Shown here in pieces: positions 21,431 to 32,470 of a DNA stretch of 64,000 bases. The stretch comes from Mytilus californianus (taxonomy: Eukaryota > Mollusca > Bivalvia > Mytilida > Mytilidae). The first letter of the stretch is position 1. Each line of letters begins with the position of its first letter. Location: contig NW_026262593.1 in assembly GCF_021869535.1 (NCBI RefSeq), positions 71,884,322 through 71,948,321 on the forward strand, read 5' to 3'. The translations under genes and the position numbers were made by a program. The notes beneath the pieces were generated by a model, which did no database searches, was not told where the DNA came from, and saw only the letters and a program-made list of their open reading frames with translations.

Positions 21431-21665
21431 AGGGAACATAATGGTTTCTTGGAATCTGATGCGACTGTCATACAAGGGAGAGGTTTAGCTAGCTATAAAA
21501 CCAGGTTTAATCCACCATTTTCTACATAAGAAAATGCCTGTACCAAGTCAGGAATATGACAGTTGTTATCCATTCGTTTGGTGTGTTAGAGCTTTTGATT
21601 TTGCCATTTGATTAGGGACTTCCCTTTTGAATTTTCCTCGGTGTTCAGTATTTTTGTGATTCTAC
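21431..21665 (+). repeat. Dispersed repeat R2
   Basis: Uninterrupted copy spanning the place where the family A PLE inserted in the other copy: 'accaagtcaggaatatgaca', 'gttatccattcgtttggtgt', 'gattagggacttcccttttg'. Reverse copies lie at 24575-24760 and 52540-52690. Confidence 0.85.
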
Positions 21666-21678
21666 TTTTTTCTTACAG

Positions 21679-21776
21679 GCAAATGATAGCCCAATCATTG
21701 AAACAAAGAACGGGTACAACAATAGAATGACGTCACAGCAATGTTTTAAATATATGTATATTCGTACTTTTTCAAG
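21679..21776 (+). CDS. Caspase-like gene, uncertain linker exon
   Basis: A good acceptor (tttcttacag) ends at 21678 and a phase-0 frame opens ANDSPIIETKNGYNNRMTSQ. However, the only reasonable donor (gtacca at 21777) leaves phase 2, which does not fit the phase-0 caspase exon 51 bases later. The intervening intron would also be unusually short. It may be a broken exon or chance sequence. Confidence 0.25.
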
Positions 21777-21827
21777 GTACCATTACCAAGTTTAGCAAAT
21801 AATTGCATCATTTCCATTGTCTTTTAG

Positions 21828-22046
21828 GTGTACCCAATGAAGAGTGTTAACCGAGGAAAATTTATTCTCATATCAAACGTTCAAGTGAAACCACTATGCA
21901 CAAAAACCCAAAACGAGGAAAAGAAGGCACAAAGATATGCAGATTATCTTCGGAATTCAGACTTTGATCTGGTCAATGTATTTCAACTTTTTAAATTCAT
22001 GGGATATGATACAACAGACGGTAAACACTTTGGGAAAACAGAAGAG
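21828..22046 (+). CDS. Caspase-like gene, exon encoding start of the large subunit
   Basis: The acceptor tgtcttttag ends at 21827 and the donor gtaatg begins at 22047. It is 73 codons, phase 0 at both ends. It encodes VYPMKSVNRGKFILISNVQV and continues to NEEKKAQRYADYLRNSDFDL and FMGYDTTDGKHFGKTEE. 'Y.M....RG..LI..N' followed by a run up to 'GY......' and an acidic end is the first third of caspase large subunits. The basic residue in RG that binds substrate Asp in active caspases is present. Confidence 0.75.
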
Positions 22047-22049
22047 GTA

Positions 22050-24255
22050 ATGTGTGATTGAAAGGGGCATTGGCTAACATGTAGACAAACAATTATATAA
22101 TAAACTTGTTTTTCATTGTTGTTACATACATCAGTAAAAGAGAAATATTGAAATAATAATCTGAAAATAGAAGATTGATTGTTTCAAATTTGTTGTAAAA
22201 ATACTCTGAAAGAATAGATGATAACTGATTGTCTTGTAAGACAAAGATTCGGCTACATTTTGGTCCATATGCATGCAACTTTTAAACTGACCCTTATTTA
22301 GATGGTACAAAACCACTACCTGTATACATCCTTGGCTCTCAATTAATCTGCTTTGAGTGTTCCTTATGATAAATCAAGAAAAACGAGTCGGTTCCATGGA
22401 AGTATTTTAAGTTAAGGTATATTTGTTCTTGAGATAGCTTCTCTTATGTGTGCTACATCATTCTTTCAATGAAGGGAAGTTTGTGTATTAAAATTTAAAT
22501 AAGACATACATCACATATTCTTGGTCCCATTGCTTTTTATGTTAAGTTATTTCCATCTCAGGCATTTATTTGGGGCGGGGTCAATGTGCCGTTATTTGCA
22601 CATAAGACAGTACTTGTTACCAGAACTTTAGATATACCAAACGGTACTCCATCATGTTCATATCTGGGAAACAGCCAATGTATGCCCTACTTTTTAAGAT
22701 TTCATCCATACAGTTTTGTATTATTCCAAATCATCAATCAAAAGGTGTTCTACAAGGATCACCATTCCTTCACCTTTCAATTTGATATCTAAATTACCAA
22801 TATATATTCTTAACAGTTTTATATTTACCCCTATGCGCAAGAACTTTTTTGTTTAAAATATTTACTACTTTCCGGTTTGTTCATTTTGCCAGGCACGAGT
22901 TGGTGGTGTTACATCTGACAAAGGTCCAAATCATTTGCCCTATGCATACGTGTTTTCCTGTAAAATATCTTATGTTTATCTTGATGTGCCCTGTGGTTGT
23001 CTAAATGTTTGTATTGTTTTTGCACGATTCAGTGTGATTGTCAGGCTTAATTATGAGAGTGAATGTTTGATTCCTTTGCCAGATTTCTTTGATTGATATT
23101 ACCACACGGTTTTGTTCTTCAATTAACAGTTGTGATGTAATTTCGCTCAAACCAGTGCGAGAGGCCGTTTTAAATTTGAAGAGAATTATTTTGCTCCGTG
23201 CTGAAGGCCTGCCTGTGACTGTGGGATAAAGAACAGCAATAAGAACGTTTTTCCCTTGATTTTGATTTATTTTGCTGTGCCTGGACTGATTTTGTGTCAT
23301 ATGGATACCACATATTCTTTATTTCTTATAATTTTCATATTTTTTTTGAATATTGGTTGTGGTCTGCGTTATTTTTTATTGTAAAAAAACAATGTCAAAA
23401 GAGAAAAAATGATCCTCAAGGAAGAACTATTTCGTTGACTGATTATGCCCACAAGAAAAACAAATCTTTTAATAGTAAAACGACTATTTATATATTTTTT
23501 TATAACATTATATCAAAGACCTAGAAAATGTGTTTTTATTTTATTGCACATACTTCATGTACTTGTTTGTGTATTTATAATTATAACAATTTTGGGTCGT
23601 ATGGCCACCGACAGTCAAGGGAGGTAATCTTGATTCTTAATTAGGTAGTGTAAAGCACCTAGATACTAACGATATGCTGATAGTGTTCAACGACTAATGC
23701 ATTTATGATTGTCTTCTATGTAATTCTTGTACATGTTGTATGTTATAAAGTAAACAGTTCATTTGGTAGAAGTTAATTTGACAGTTTTAGACTTTAAAAA
23801 TGTTTTTGTTTATTTAAAACAAAAGAAATCATGTTCAAGCCACCATATTCACCCCAATAGTCTTTATTACACTTTCCCATTCATGATTATTGTTCAACAC
23901 ATAGGCAGAACATATTGTGATTTTACTCAATACTGTTATTTCAGCACTGATCTGTCAGATTTCAAATTCATAAGCATTAATTGGGCTACAGAAGTAAATT
24001 GCCTTTGTGATATTTTAAAGAAACAAAGTATTTTTACCGATAACAGGCCAAATGCCTGAACAGTGCCTAATATACAGAGAGGAACTTATTAAAAAAAATT
24101 ACCGAGAGACTGACATAACTTAATTTACACGGTATCATTTATAAAATATAATAATATGTTTTGTAAATATAAAAATCTATTTCAGATTATTCCAAGTCGT
24201 CAATTCAAATCAACAAGATTGGTATGAAATAATTTGATGTAATTTTTCGTTGCAG
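22050..24255. other. Intron sequence, no supported feature
   Basis: Contains a 99-codon minus-strand frame at 23001-23300 and a 98-codon plus-strand frame at 23763-24059. Neither shows a family pattern I recognise or convincing exon borders. Confidence 0.4.
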
Positions 24256-24498
24256 GAAATCAAGGAGATATTGAAACAAAAATTAAATGATATAGACAAG
24301 GATTCGTCTTCTATATATATAAGTATGATAGCCTTATCGTAGTTTTCTTGTCAAGTAAAATTGACCCTCAGACAACAATGATTTATGACATAGATGGAGA
24401 AGTTGTTCCAAAGGATGAAATTTTAGAAATCATAAAAGGCTGTCAAGGTTTTGAAGGGAAACCGAAAATTATTATTGTCCATACTTACAATTTTAACG
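24256..24498 (+). pseudogene. Caspase-like gene, catalytic exon with both active-site motifs damaged
   Basis: The acceptor cgttgcag ends at 24255 and the donor gtatgt begins at 24499. The first part reads EIKEILKQKLNDIDKDSSSI then YISMIALS, exactly where active caspases continue with SHG and the catalytic His. Here a TAG follows. The homologous frame resumes two positions out at about 24351 (SSKIDPQTTMIYDIDGEVVP, then KDEILEIIKGCQGFEGKPKI, IIVHTYNFN). GKPK+ with hydrophobics normally leads to QACRG; here the line reads VHTYNFN, so Tyr or Asn stands at the Cys place. The exon is 243 bases, whereas phase 0 in and 1 out needs 3n+1, confirming a length change. Confidence 0.75.
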
Positions 24499-24574
24499 GT
24501 ATGTTCGTTGTTATACTCCATTTATTCATACACATATCTAGTAATTAACAAAAAGTAAAATCACAAAAATACTG

Positions 24575-24760
24575 AACTCCTAGGAAAATTCAAAAAGAAA
24601 AGTCCCCAATCAAATGGCAAAATCAAAAGTTCAAACACATCAAACGAATGGATAACAACTGTCATATTCCTGACTTGGTACAGGCATTTTCTTATGTAGA
24701 AAATGGTGGATTGAACCTAGTTTTATAGATAGCTAAACTTCTCACTTGTATGACAGTCGA
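24575..24760 (-). repeat. Dispersed repeat R2, minus orientation
   Basis: Reverse complement of 21440-21660: 'tcaaatggcaaaatcaaaag', 'acaactgtcatattcctgac', 'ttcttatgtagaaaatggtg'. Confidence 0.85.
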
Positions 24761-25354
24761 TGACAAATGTCGATGTTGATTCATCCAAAAAAAACCAATG
24801 CTGTTTATGGAATTTATTTACGTAGTCTTTAAATCGATATGTCGTGTAATGATACTCGTAATCAGACAATCATTTTGAACCTATAATATGTATGATAATT
24901 GGCGTCCAAATCAATTCTCATGTATGTGTAATTAGATGAAAACCATTCATATTAAATAAGGGGTACAAGCAATTTAAAGATATTCAAATTTCAGAAATCC
25001 ATTCAAAACGTGCAAGACAAACTAAAAAAAATATGACGGATTCGCATGAATTACAAGAGGAGTGAAACCGCGTGGGTCATCATGGTAGGCGTCTCTTTCT
25101 ATGTATGCACACCCCATTGCGAATCCAGGTACTGTCAAAATGTCACAGTACATGTACGAAATAGAACACAATAGGTAACCTCGTTAATAAAACAACTATT
25201 ATTATACCTAAAGATATAATACGCTAATATCGCTAGTAAGCTTAGACACATGCACAACGAAAAAAACACAGTGACGAAACCTTTTGTCAGAAGCCTATTG
25301 TTTAGTAGTTGTTGGTTCATGTCTGTCATATTTGTTTTTTTAAATTCTTTGGTA

Positions 25355-25550
25355 TAAATTATGCTGTTAGTTTTCTCAATTGAATTTTTTCATATCTTTC
25401 ATGTCAGGGCCTTTTATAGCCGACTATACAGTATGGATTTGTGTAATTGTTGAAGGCCGTACGGTTGCCTATAATTGGTTACATCCAATTCATTTGAACT
25501 TTGGTCAATAGTTGTCTAATTGGCAATCATACCACATCTCCTTATTTTTT
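25355..25550 (+). mobile_element. Part of a Penelope-like family C tail
   Basis: 'ttagttttctcaattgaatt', 'ttatagccgactatacagta', 'gttgaaggccgtacggt', 'caattggcaatcataccaca'-like end; parallels 10010-10190 and 62750-62940. Confidence 0.65.
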
Positions 25551-25752
25551 TATACTGATACATGTGTTTTATTTAGTTTCGAATAAGTACTTCATTGACA
25601 TATGTCTCATTTCTTCTAGGATTATTATTACAAAATACATAGAATACAATAGGATGTAATGTCATTTAATGTAGATAAGTTTATAGAACGCTATTATTGC
25701 AAAGTCCTTTTATTGGACAGATATCTATACAGCTTATCACATTTGATTTGAG

Positions 25753-25860
25753 AGGAAAAAGAATATTTTGATAAAACCAACTCTACACCAAAGGGCATCA
25801 TAATGGAGAAGAAATCAAACACAGACGATATATTTGTGGTATCAAGTTATTCAAGAATAG
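25753..25860 (+). CDS. Caspase-like gene, exon joining large and small subunits
   Basis: The acceptor tttgatttgag ends at 25752 and the donor gtaata starts at 25861. The two leading bases complete a Glu codon with the base left by the previous exon, and the exon ends one base into a codon. It encodes EKEYFDKTNSTPKGIIMEKK then SNTDDIFVVSSYSRI(G). 'DIFVVSSYSR.G' corresponds to the 'ADFL.AYST.PG' strand at the start of the caspase small subunit. The cleavable linker is short. Confidence 0.7.
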
Positions 25861-26970
25861 GTAATATTGAATTTGGGAATATATATTAAGGACATCAAAT
25901 GGTTTCCCATGTATCCGTTTCCAATTTAATCACAGGAAGCAGTCGAGCTAAACATGTATTTATATTTTGACCTGACTATGTTTCAATTCAATTTCATCTC
26001 TGAATGAATGTAATCCCGTTATACATATGATATGACACGTCGTCTTCAATGACTTGAAAATATAATGAATGCATTTAATTGTTACTTACATCAGTTTTAG
26101 GAACTCTTTGTACGACTCCCTAACAATTAATGTGATTAATTGTTAAACTCTATACTGATCGAATATAGTGGTTTATTTTTTTGTATGAGATTATGATTAA
26201 CACGGATATATTGAAAATGTTAAGTTAAAAAAAAAGTCGTGCTGTTTTTATTTCAGAATGTTTCTTAAACACGTATAGCAGAGGGTAAAGTAATGTTTTT
26301 ATTATAAATTACTATGTTGGTGTAAAAAGAAAATCTATTTTATTTCTTCTGACTTAAACAGACTCACTGGTAGGTAGAAAATAGAGTCTATTTTGAAATT
26401 TTGAAATGTCTACCCAAAAATATCAAAGACATCACTTATATGAATTTAAATAGACGATGCATTTCAATTTTGACATTGCTCACTGACACATCAACATCAA
26501 AGTTCCACTTTTAAAAGTATTTTTCACTTATATACATATGTTCATAAAAGTTTTTCTTCACCATTTTGATCTTATTATTTGCAACTATTTGTTTTACTGA
26601 AGCAGTGATCGAGGAGTAGGACAGGAATTAGCTGTTTTATATTATGTCAAACGTACCTTTATCACAAATTTTATTTCTTATTTTTATAGAAATTGGACAT
26701 ATAAACTTGAGTTTCAATTCCTCATATACCTCTTTATTTTGAACAATTTGAAGGATGTTAATAAAACATCACAAACACCAGGCTTAAAATTATGTACACC
26801 AGTGTTTCATATACAAGACTGATCAGTGACGCTCGATTTAATCTTGAAGAAATTGATATTTGAACAGGTACATTTTTTGGCGATTTAACAAAAAAGCGAA
26901 CGATCACGTGCAGGTTCTGCAATATTTAATAATCAGAAAATATATTTTTACAACTACTTTTCATAAAAAG

Positions 26971-27080
26971 GTCCATGGATGATTGGAGATAATATGGTAG
27001 GATCATACTTTATTCAGGCACTCATACATGCCTTCAAGAACTTTGCCTATCAAAAATCTTTTATGGATCTATTAAAAGAG
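26971..27080 (+). CDS. Caspase-like gene, small-subunit exon
   Basis: An acceptor (cataaaaag, a weaker polypyrimidine tract) ends at 26970 and the donor gtgact starts at 27081. Phase 1 in, phase 0 out. It encodes GPWMIGDNMVGSYFIQALIH then AFKNFAYQKSFMDLLKE. 'GS.FIQ.L...F...A....F..LL..V' is the standard small-subunit helix of caspases. Many active caspases have SWR(N) ahead of GS.F; here WMIGDN replaces it, so the substrate-pocket Arg is also absent. The last exon (the usual end ..K.LYF) was not found downstream. Confidence 0.75.
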
Positions 27081-27740
27081 GTGACTATTGAAATATGCTA
27101 ATACTGCATAAAATATCATATTTTTCTTCTGAAGTTTGTCTTTAAGTAATGCAATAAGTTATTTGTTTGTTTGTTATTTCTATGATACTTATTTTGATGA
27201 TGGTTGTAAAATTTGGTTTAAAAGTAGAACAAACTATTGTAATTACTTTCTAATTCTTTTAAGTAGTGCTAAACCATATTATAAGTTTCTGGAATGAGTA
27301 AATGACTTTATTAATTATATAATAAGCTTTCTGTTCTTGAAAATAAAACCTCAACCTGTCCCGCTTTGCTTCGTAACTGGCTACATAACCGCATACTGCA
27401 AGCAACCAAAATGGTGATGGAAACTAGCAGGACATGTTCGTACATCCGATCATTACTCATCATGTTACATATGTACCTACTTGATCACAAACATAACCAT
27501 CTTTGCTATACTATTGACATGTAATACATGATACGTTTGATATGCCTAGAGGTGAACCCATTAGACACCGATACAGTTCTCATAAAAAAGTGAACAAACA
27601 AAAAAATTTCCATGAAGAAATACTTTTTTAATGGAGGAATTAAATTTATAGTTTTGAAAAATTGACACCTTAGTAGATGTAAATTTAGAAATATATCATT
27701 TGTTTTTCCCAAACTACTATTTCTCATTGACACAATTATA

Positions 27741-27927
27741 TACTAGAATGAGGTAAATCCATTTAGCTTTCTGTTCTTATGTTCTCATGCGTTTAATATG
27801 TTATACTAGAATGAAATAAACCCATTTAGCTTTCTGTTCTTATGTTCTCATGCGTTTAATATGTTATACTAGAATGAAGTAAATCCATTTAGCTTTCTGT
27901 TCTTATGTTCTCATGCGTTTCATATGT
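27741..27927. repeat. 63-bp tandem repeat, about three units
   Basis: Units start at 27741, 27804 and 27867 with tactagaatga and contain tttagctttctgttcttatg and ttctcatgcgttt. Differences between units are few, so the duplication is recent. It lies about 0.65 kb downstream of the last caspase exon found. Confidence 0.95.
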
Positions 27928-28097
27928 TGACTTTACAACTTCTTGTCTTTAGTTTACATAGTAAAGGGTTTTCAAGAAATAAGTTCCTTGCTTACTGTTA
28001 ATAAGCAATATTTCGAGATGAAAAACAGTAGTTTTTTCTTTTGTTTTTCTTAGTATGTGTGGGAATATTTTTGTCATGAATTACTATTTGCATGAAT

Positions 28098-28460
28098 AGA
28101 TATAAGAAGATGTGGTATGAGTGCCAATGAGACAACTCTCCATCCAAGTCACTATTTGTAAAAGTAAACCATTATAGGTCAAGGTACGGTCTTCAACACG
28201 GAGCCTTGGTTCACACCGAACAGCAAGCTATAAAGGGCCCCAAAAAATGACAAGTGTAAAACCATTCAAACGGGAAAACCAACAGTCTAATCTATATAAA
28301 ACGAGAAACGAGAAACACTTATAAACCACATCAACAAACGAAAACCACTGACCATCAGGTTCCTGACTTAGGACAGGTGCAAACAAATGCAGCGGGTTTA
28401 AATGTTTTAATAGGTACCAACCTTCACCCTTACCTGATACAATAGTGTAACATCACAACA
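28098..28460 (-). mobile_element. Penelope-like family C 3' tail, minus orientation
   Basis: Reverse of 59780-60113: 'tataagaagatgtggtatga', 'gttcacaccgaacagcaagc', 'ataaagggccccaaaa', 'gttcctgacttaggacaggt', 'ggtaccaaccttcacc'. One of the best-preserved tails of the family. Confidence 0.85.
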
Positions 28461-28960
28461 TAGAAAGACATATTATAAAATAGCCATTATCTCTTTTCTT
28501 CTTTTTATTCTGGTACAATTCTGCAGACATTTTAATTGCAGCAAATTGAAATGAAAAGTTTTTTATTTTATTTTCATTCGTCTCATTTAGATGTATAGAT
28601 GTATAGATTTGTTGATAGCTTTATCTTTGTTTCATAAAAAATTATATTTTATTTGGTTTTACCTACTCTTTTTTACACCTATACAGTATTTATGAAGAGT
28701 TTATTTACAATCTGATTAAAATACAGATCTTTACATTGATCTGACAACGCTCAGTTCGGACGCATGAAATTATTAAACGTGTTGTTTTCAATTTTTTACT
28801 TTCTGCATGTTAAGAGATCTTTTTGAATCCTCTAATGTTGTCGTAATTAAACATACCTTCAAAAAATGGGAAGGCTGAAATTTTAGAAGCTGATACAAAA
28901 GGTACCAGAATAGAAAGTAATATTCTTGTAAGCGAAAATTGCGATGTATAGGTAACATGT

Positions 28961-28985
28961 AAGATAAGATAAGATAAGATAAGAT
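28961..28985. repeat. (AAGAT)5 microsatellite
   Basis: Five pentamer copies, about 45 bases before array C begins. Confidence 0.9.
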
Positions 28986-29030
28986 TTATTTTATTTAAGT
29001 GGCACTATCCATTACCGTATCTATCTATAT

Positions 29031-30332
29031 ATTCATCCTATTTCGACTCTTTCAATATTCAAGAGTCTATCCTAAATTGAGGTAAATCATATGGCCTTCC
29101 AAAGACCGTTTCGATTCCTAACATCACTGAAGAGACATTAATTGTCGAAATCCGGATATGGTGTACAAATTTTTGCACCTCATGTTTGCGGTATTCCAGT
29201 CTTTTCCGCAAACTTATTGTTTTCTGTTTGGTAATAAATTAATAATAAGATCCATTTTGTTACAGTGGTGATCCGTTTATTTGGCAATCGCCAATGGCAG
29301 TCAGCAGGGTTTAGGAACATCAGTTGTTCGACCTGCTAGTCAAATGCGTTTTGTTAAAATATACTTTTTCACTTTTTTGGTCTTTTGGAAAATGTTGTTT
29401 GTGCTGTATTTAGACCCCTCTACCAAGAAATTTGTTTTGCATGCACACGTATAAAAATTGCGGTTTTTATTGAACGCAAGCATAGGTTTGAACGTTGTTT
29501 TCAATTTAGACTTGTTTATAATTTTTCGTTTGGGCTTGTATTATATTTGCCTTCGGGTTTATATGATCCGTTCATCCTATTTCGACTCTTTCAATATTCA
29601 AGAGTCTATCCTAAATTGAGGTAAATTATATGGCCTTCCAAATACCGTTTCGATTCCTAACATCACTGAAGAGACATTAATTGTCAAAATCCGGATATGG
29701 TGTACAAATTTTTGCACCTCATGTTTGCGGTATTCCAGTCTTTTCCGCAAACTTATTGTTTTCTGTTTGGTAATAAATTAATAATAAGATCCATTTGGTT
29801 ACAGTGGTGATCCATTTATTTGGCAATCGCCAATGTCAGTCAGCAGGGTTTAAGAACATCAGTTGGTCGACTTGCTAGTCAAATGCGTTTTGTTAAAATA
29901 TACTTTTTCACTTTTTTGGTCTTTTGGAAAATGTTGTTTGTGCTGTATTTAGACCGCTCTACCATGAAATTTGTTTTGCATGCACACGTAAAACAATTGC
30001 GGTTTTTATCCAACGCAAGCAAAGGTTTGAACGTTGTTTTCAATTTAGACTTGTATATATATATATATATATACGGATCATATAAACCCGACGGCAAATA
30101 TAATACAAGCCCAAACGAAAAAATATAAACAAGTCTAAATTGAAAACAACGTTCAAACCTATGCTTGCATTGGATAAAAACCGCAATTTTTATACGTGTG
30201 CATGCGAAACAAATTTCTTGGTAGAGGGGTCTAAATACAGCACAAACAACATTTTCCAAAGGAACAAAAAAGTGAAAAAGTATATTTCAACAAAACGCAT
30301 ATGACTAGCAGGTCGAACAACGGATGTTCTTA
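29031..30332. repeat. 539-bp-family array C with an orientation flip at a (TA)n run
   Basis: Plus-oriented units fill 29031-30052. At 'caatttagacttg' the sequence passes into (TA)n (30053-30073) and then continues as a minus-oriented unit (30074-30332), as shown by the complementary landmarks 'aagtctaaattgaaaacaac' and 'ggataaaaaccgcaattttt'. Small frames of 79 to 126 codons are shadows of this repeat. The two orientations can base-pair as a hairpin of about 260 bp across the TA run. Confidence 0.9.
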
Positions 30333-30735
30333 ATATATACATAAAGTCATAAGAACGTAACATTTAGTAAAAGGATGCCAGCCAAAAACGACTTATGAGA
30401 CACTATCATTAAAACAGACATCTAATACATACATAAAAAGACAACTTTTTTATCATGATTACATGTAACTTAATATTCAAAGTATCAGAAACTTCACAAT
30501 AAACTGTCAACAACAAAATATTCACTATAGAAATGAGAATATATAATTGAAAGAAGACAATGAGCAAAATTCCAAAAAATACAATTTAAGCTGATACCAT
30601 AATTAAAGATGGTTTGAATAATTTAAAAAAAATTCTTGAATATTTTGGTACTTTTGGAAAAGAAATAGTATATGCATTACTCCTGGTACTACGTGCTAAA
30701 TCTATTTTATTGGAAGATCATTCCTAAATCAACCT
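30333..30735. other. No gene recognised
   Basis: AT-rich sequence between array C and a candidate minus-strand exon. Confidence 0.4.
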
Positions 30736-30851
30736 TCATCGGGAATTCTCAGGACTGTTTTTGAAAGTAAAAAAAAATATGCATTTGTGACAATGAGAAA
30801 ACAGATCTGAAATAAACTTATGTAATTCATACAAGTATATTGTAAAGTTAC

Positions 30852-31015
30852 CATTGACTTTAACAGGCACATAGCTGTCTAATCCAGGCTGTTGTACCGG
30901 AAATGACAGACGGGGAAAACAGTGGTTCAATAGTGAAAAGAACTGTTGCAGAAATTGTATTATTGGAGTTTTGTGAAAGGAAAGCACTTTACTTCTTTCC
31001 AGGACTGACAAAGCT
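30852..31015 (-). CDS. Candidate exon of an unrecognised gene
   Basis: On the minus strand, the acceptor 'ttacatctgcag' precedes a frame encoding ALSVLERSKVLSFHKTPIIQ, FLQQFFSLLNHCFPRLSFPV and QQPGLDSYVPVKVNG, followed by a donor (ggtaact). The codon use and residue mix look like real protein sequence and not repeat shadow. I do not recognise the family. No neighbouring exon was identified with confidence on this strand, so it could be a lone exon of a gene extending beyond the repeats, or a pseudogene piece. Confidence 0.45.
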
Positions 31016-31519
31016 CTGCAGATGTAACGGTATAAGCTTGTATTAAATTAATATAACAACAAAACTTGGTGAAATTTATGCACTGGTAATGTTTTAACAA
31101 TTTTGTTCTTTAAATAAATAAAGCTTTCATTTTGTTGCGTATTATCACATGAAATTACTATGAACCATGTTTTCAAATAAGTTACTGGACTGATGTCAGA
31201 TGTGGTGCAAATACTGTTGACCATTCCGTAGCCCTATGTTCCCCCGCTTTTTTTCTGTGATTTGTGTTGCTAAATCGTAAGTCGTATATGTACTGTTTGG
31301 TAATTTTGTTTTGGTCCTTTTGCTATGTGTTATCGTTTTAAGTGGACCAATCATTTTCTATTGCCCAGTTGGTATTTTCTCTCTCTTACTATTCTATTAA
31401 TATACATTCCTAGCTTTTTATATGCCATCAAAAAATAATTTTATAAAATAATAGTTTTAGTGTGGTTCGTGTTGCGTAGTCTTAAGCTATGTTTACTGTT
31501 TCTTTTGGTCGTTTCTCGG

Positions 31520-31705
31520 ACGGTGATGATCCCTTCGCACAATCTTATGTATCCCAACTCCTTCGCTGTCTGTAGTAAAGTTCTGGATTTCAATGAACGT
31601 AATTTATGTATTACTGGTAAATTATTAAGTTAAGGATTTTGTTACCATACATTACTTAAAACCTTTACTTAATTCTTTCATTGATACAAGGATTTGGTTT
31701 TGAAG
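31520..31705 (+). pseudogene. Penelope-like family C coding fragment
   Basis: 'cggtgatgatcccttcgcac', 'ttatgtatcccaactccttc', 'gatttcaatgaacgtaattt' and 'attactggtaaattattaag' parallel 58565-58745 of the family C copy, covering the end of the RT palm and the thumb. Several stops and frameshifts. Confidence 0.8.
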
Positions 31706-31709
31706 TTTG

Positions 31710-32260
31710 ACTAAAATAACAATATATATTGAATTGTTAAAACATATTTTGAATATAAGGGTGCTATTGGACTATAAAAAACAACAACATTGTTTATACG
31801 TACCCAAAAGTAGATTACATGTTCCTTTTCTCAGAAAGTATATGTTTTAGACGCTTTTCTACCCATCTTAACTTTTATATATTTTTTAGTATTTCATTTG
31901 GAGAATTGTGTGATTCATGTTCAACGAAAACAAAAAGGTGATCTTTTACATTTCTGGCAAAAAAGATATATATGTATGGTTATTTTTCATGAATTTGTAT
32001 GTATCACGAAAGCCAGTACAAATACTTGTTCCAAGAAATTAAAAAAAAATAGAAACTTAAAATACTAGGGCTTCAATCAGTTAAAAGAATGAAAAAGGGG
32101 AGAATAATTTACCCGATCTGACTTTCGAGCTAATTATGTTGATGTCATGTTTACACTACCTTTTGGAGAAATTCCTGCAATGCTTGTGGGAGTTTGACGT
32201 CGAAAATAAAAACGAACTATGATTTCGGACATTAATATTTCTAATCAAATACGCAACATT
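31710..32260. other. No gene recognised
   Basis: AT-rich. A short acceptor/donor-bounded stretch near 31890-31937 is open in two frames but too short to support. Confidence 0.4.
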
Positions 32261-32470
32261 GTAACAATTGAGAATGGAAATGGGGAATATGTCAAAGAGA
32301 CAACAACCCGACAAAAGAGTAGACAACAGCCGAAGGCCACCAATGGGTCTTCAACGCAGCGAGAAAATCCCGCACCCGGAGGTGGTCCTCAGCTGGCCCC
32401 TAAATAAAATTGTGTACTAGTTCAGTGAAAATGGACGTCATACTAAACTCCAAAACATATAAATGACGTT
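32261..32470 (-). mobile_element. Penelope-like family B 3' tail end, minus orientation
   Basis: 'ttgagaatggaaatggggaa', 'gagacaacaacccgac', 'cgcacccggaggtggtcctc', 'cagctggcccctaaataaaa' are the reverse of 3400-3570. The plus-strand 62-codon frame at 32219-32407 is its shadow. Confidence 0.9.

Larger units (their letters stand above)
6260..27080 (+). pseudogene. Caspase-like gene with death-fold-like N-terminal part; catalytic residues lost
   Basis: Assembled from plus-strand exons whose GT..AG borders and phases agree at most joins: 6260-6347, 7026-7256, 11054-11160, 12990-13082, 14305-14406, (uncertain 21679-21776), 21828-22046, 24256-24498, 25753-25860, 26971-27080. The last four give the caspase order: large-subunit start (YPMKSVNRGKFILISN), the MIALS strand that precedes the catalytic His loop, the DGEVVPKDEI loop, the GKPKIIIV strand that precedes the catalytic Cys, then small-subunit pieces (DDIFVVSSYSRIG, GSYFIQALIHAF). 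The His motif is interrupted by a stop and frameshift, and the Cys motif reads HTYNFN. The small-subunit C-terminus was not found. Either a decaying pseudogene or an inactive caspase homologue with one disabling mutation or assembly error. Introns hold most of the mobile elements here. Confidence 0.75.

Noticed and set aside
23001..23300. 99-codon minus-strand frame (begins MTQNQSRHSKINQNQGKN)
   Set aside because: No recognisable family, no convincing splice borders; kept only as a note within the intron entry.
31885..31937. Possible last caspase exon (frame giving HLENCVIHVQRKQK)
   Set aside because: Phase does not match the phase-0 donor at 27080 and the usual small-subunit ending is absent.
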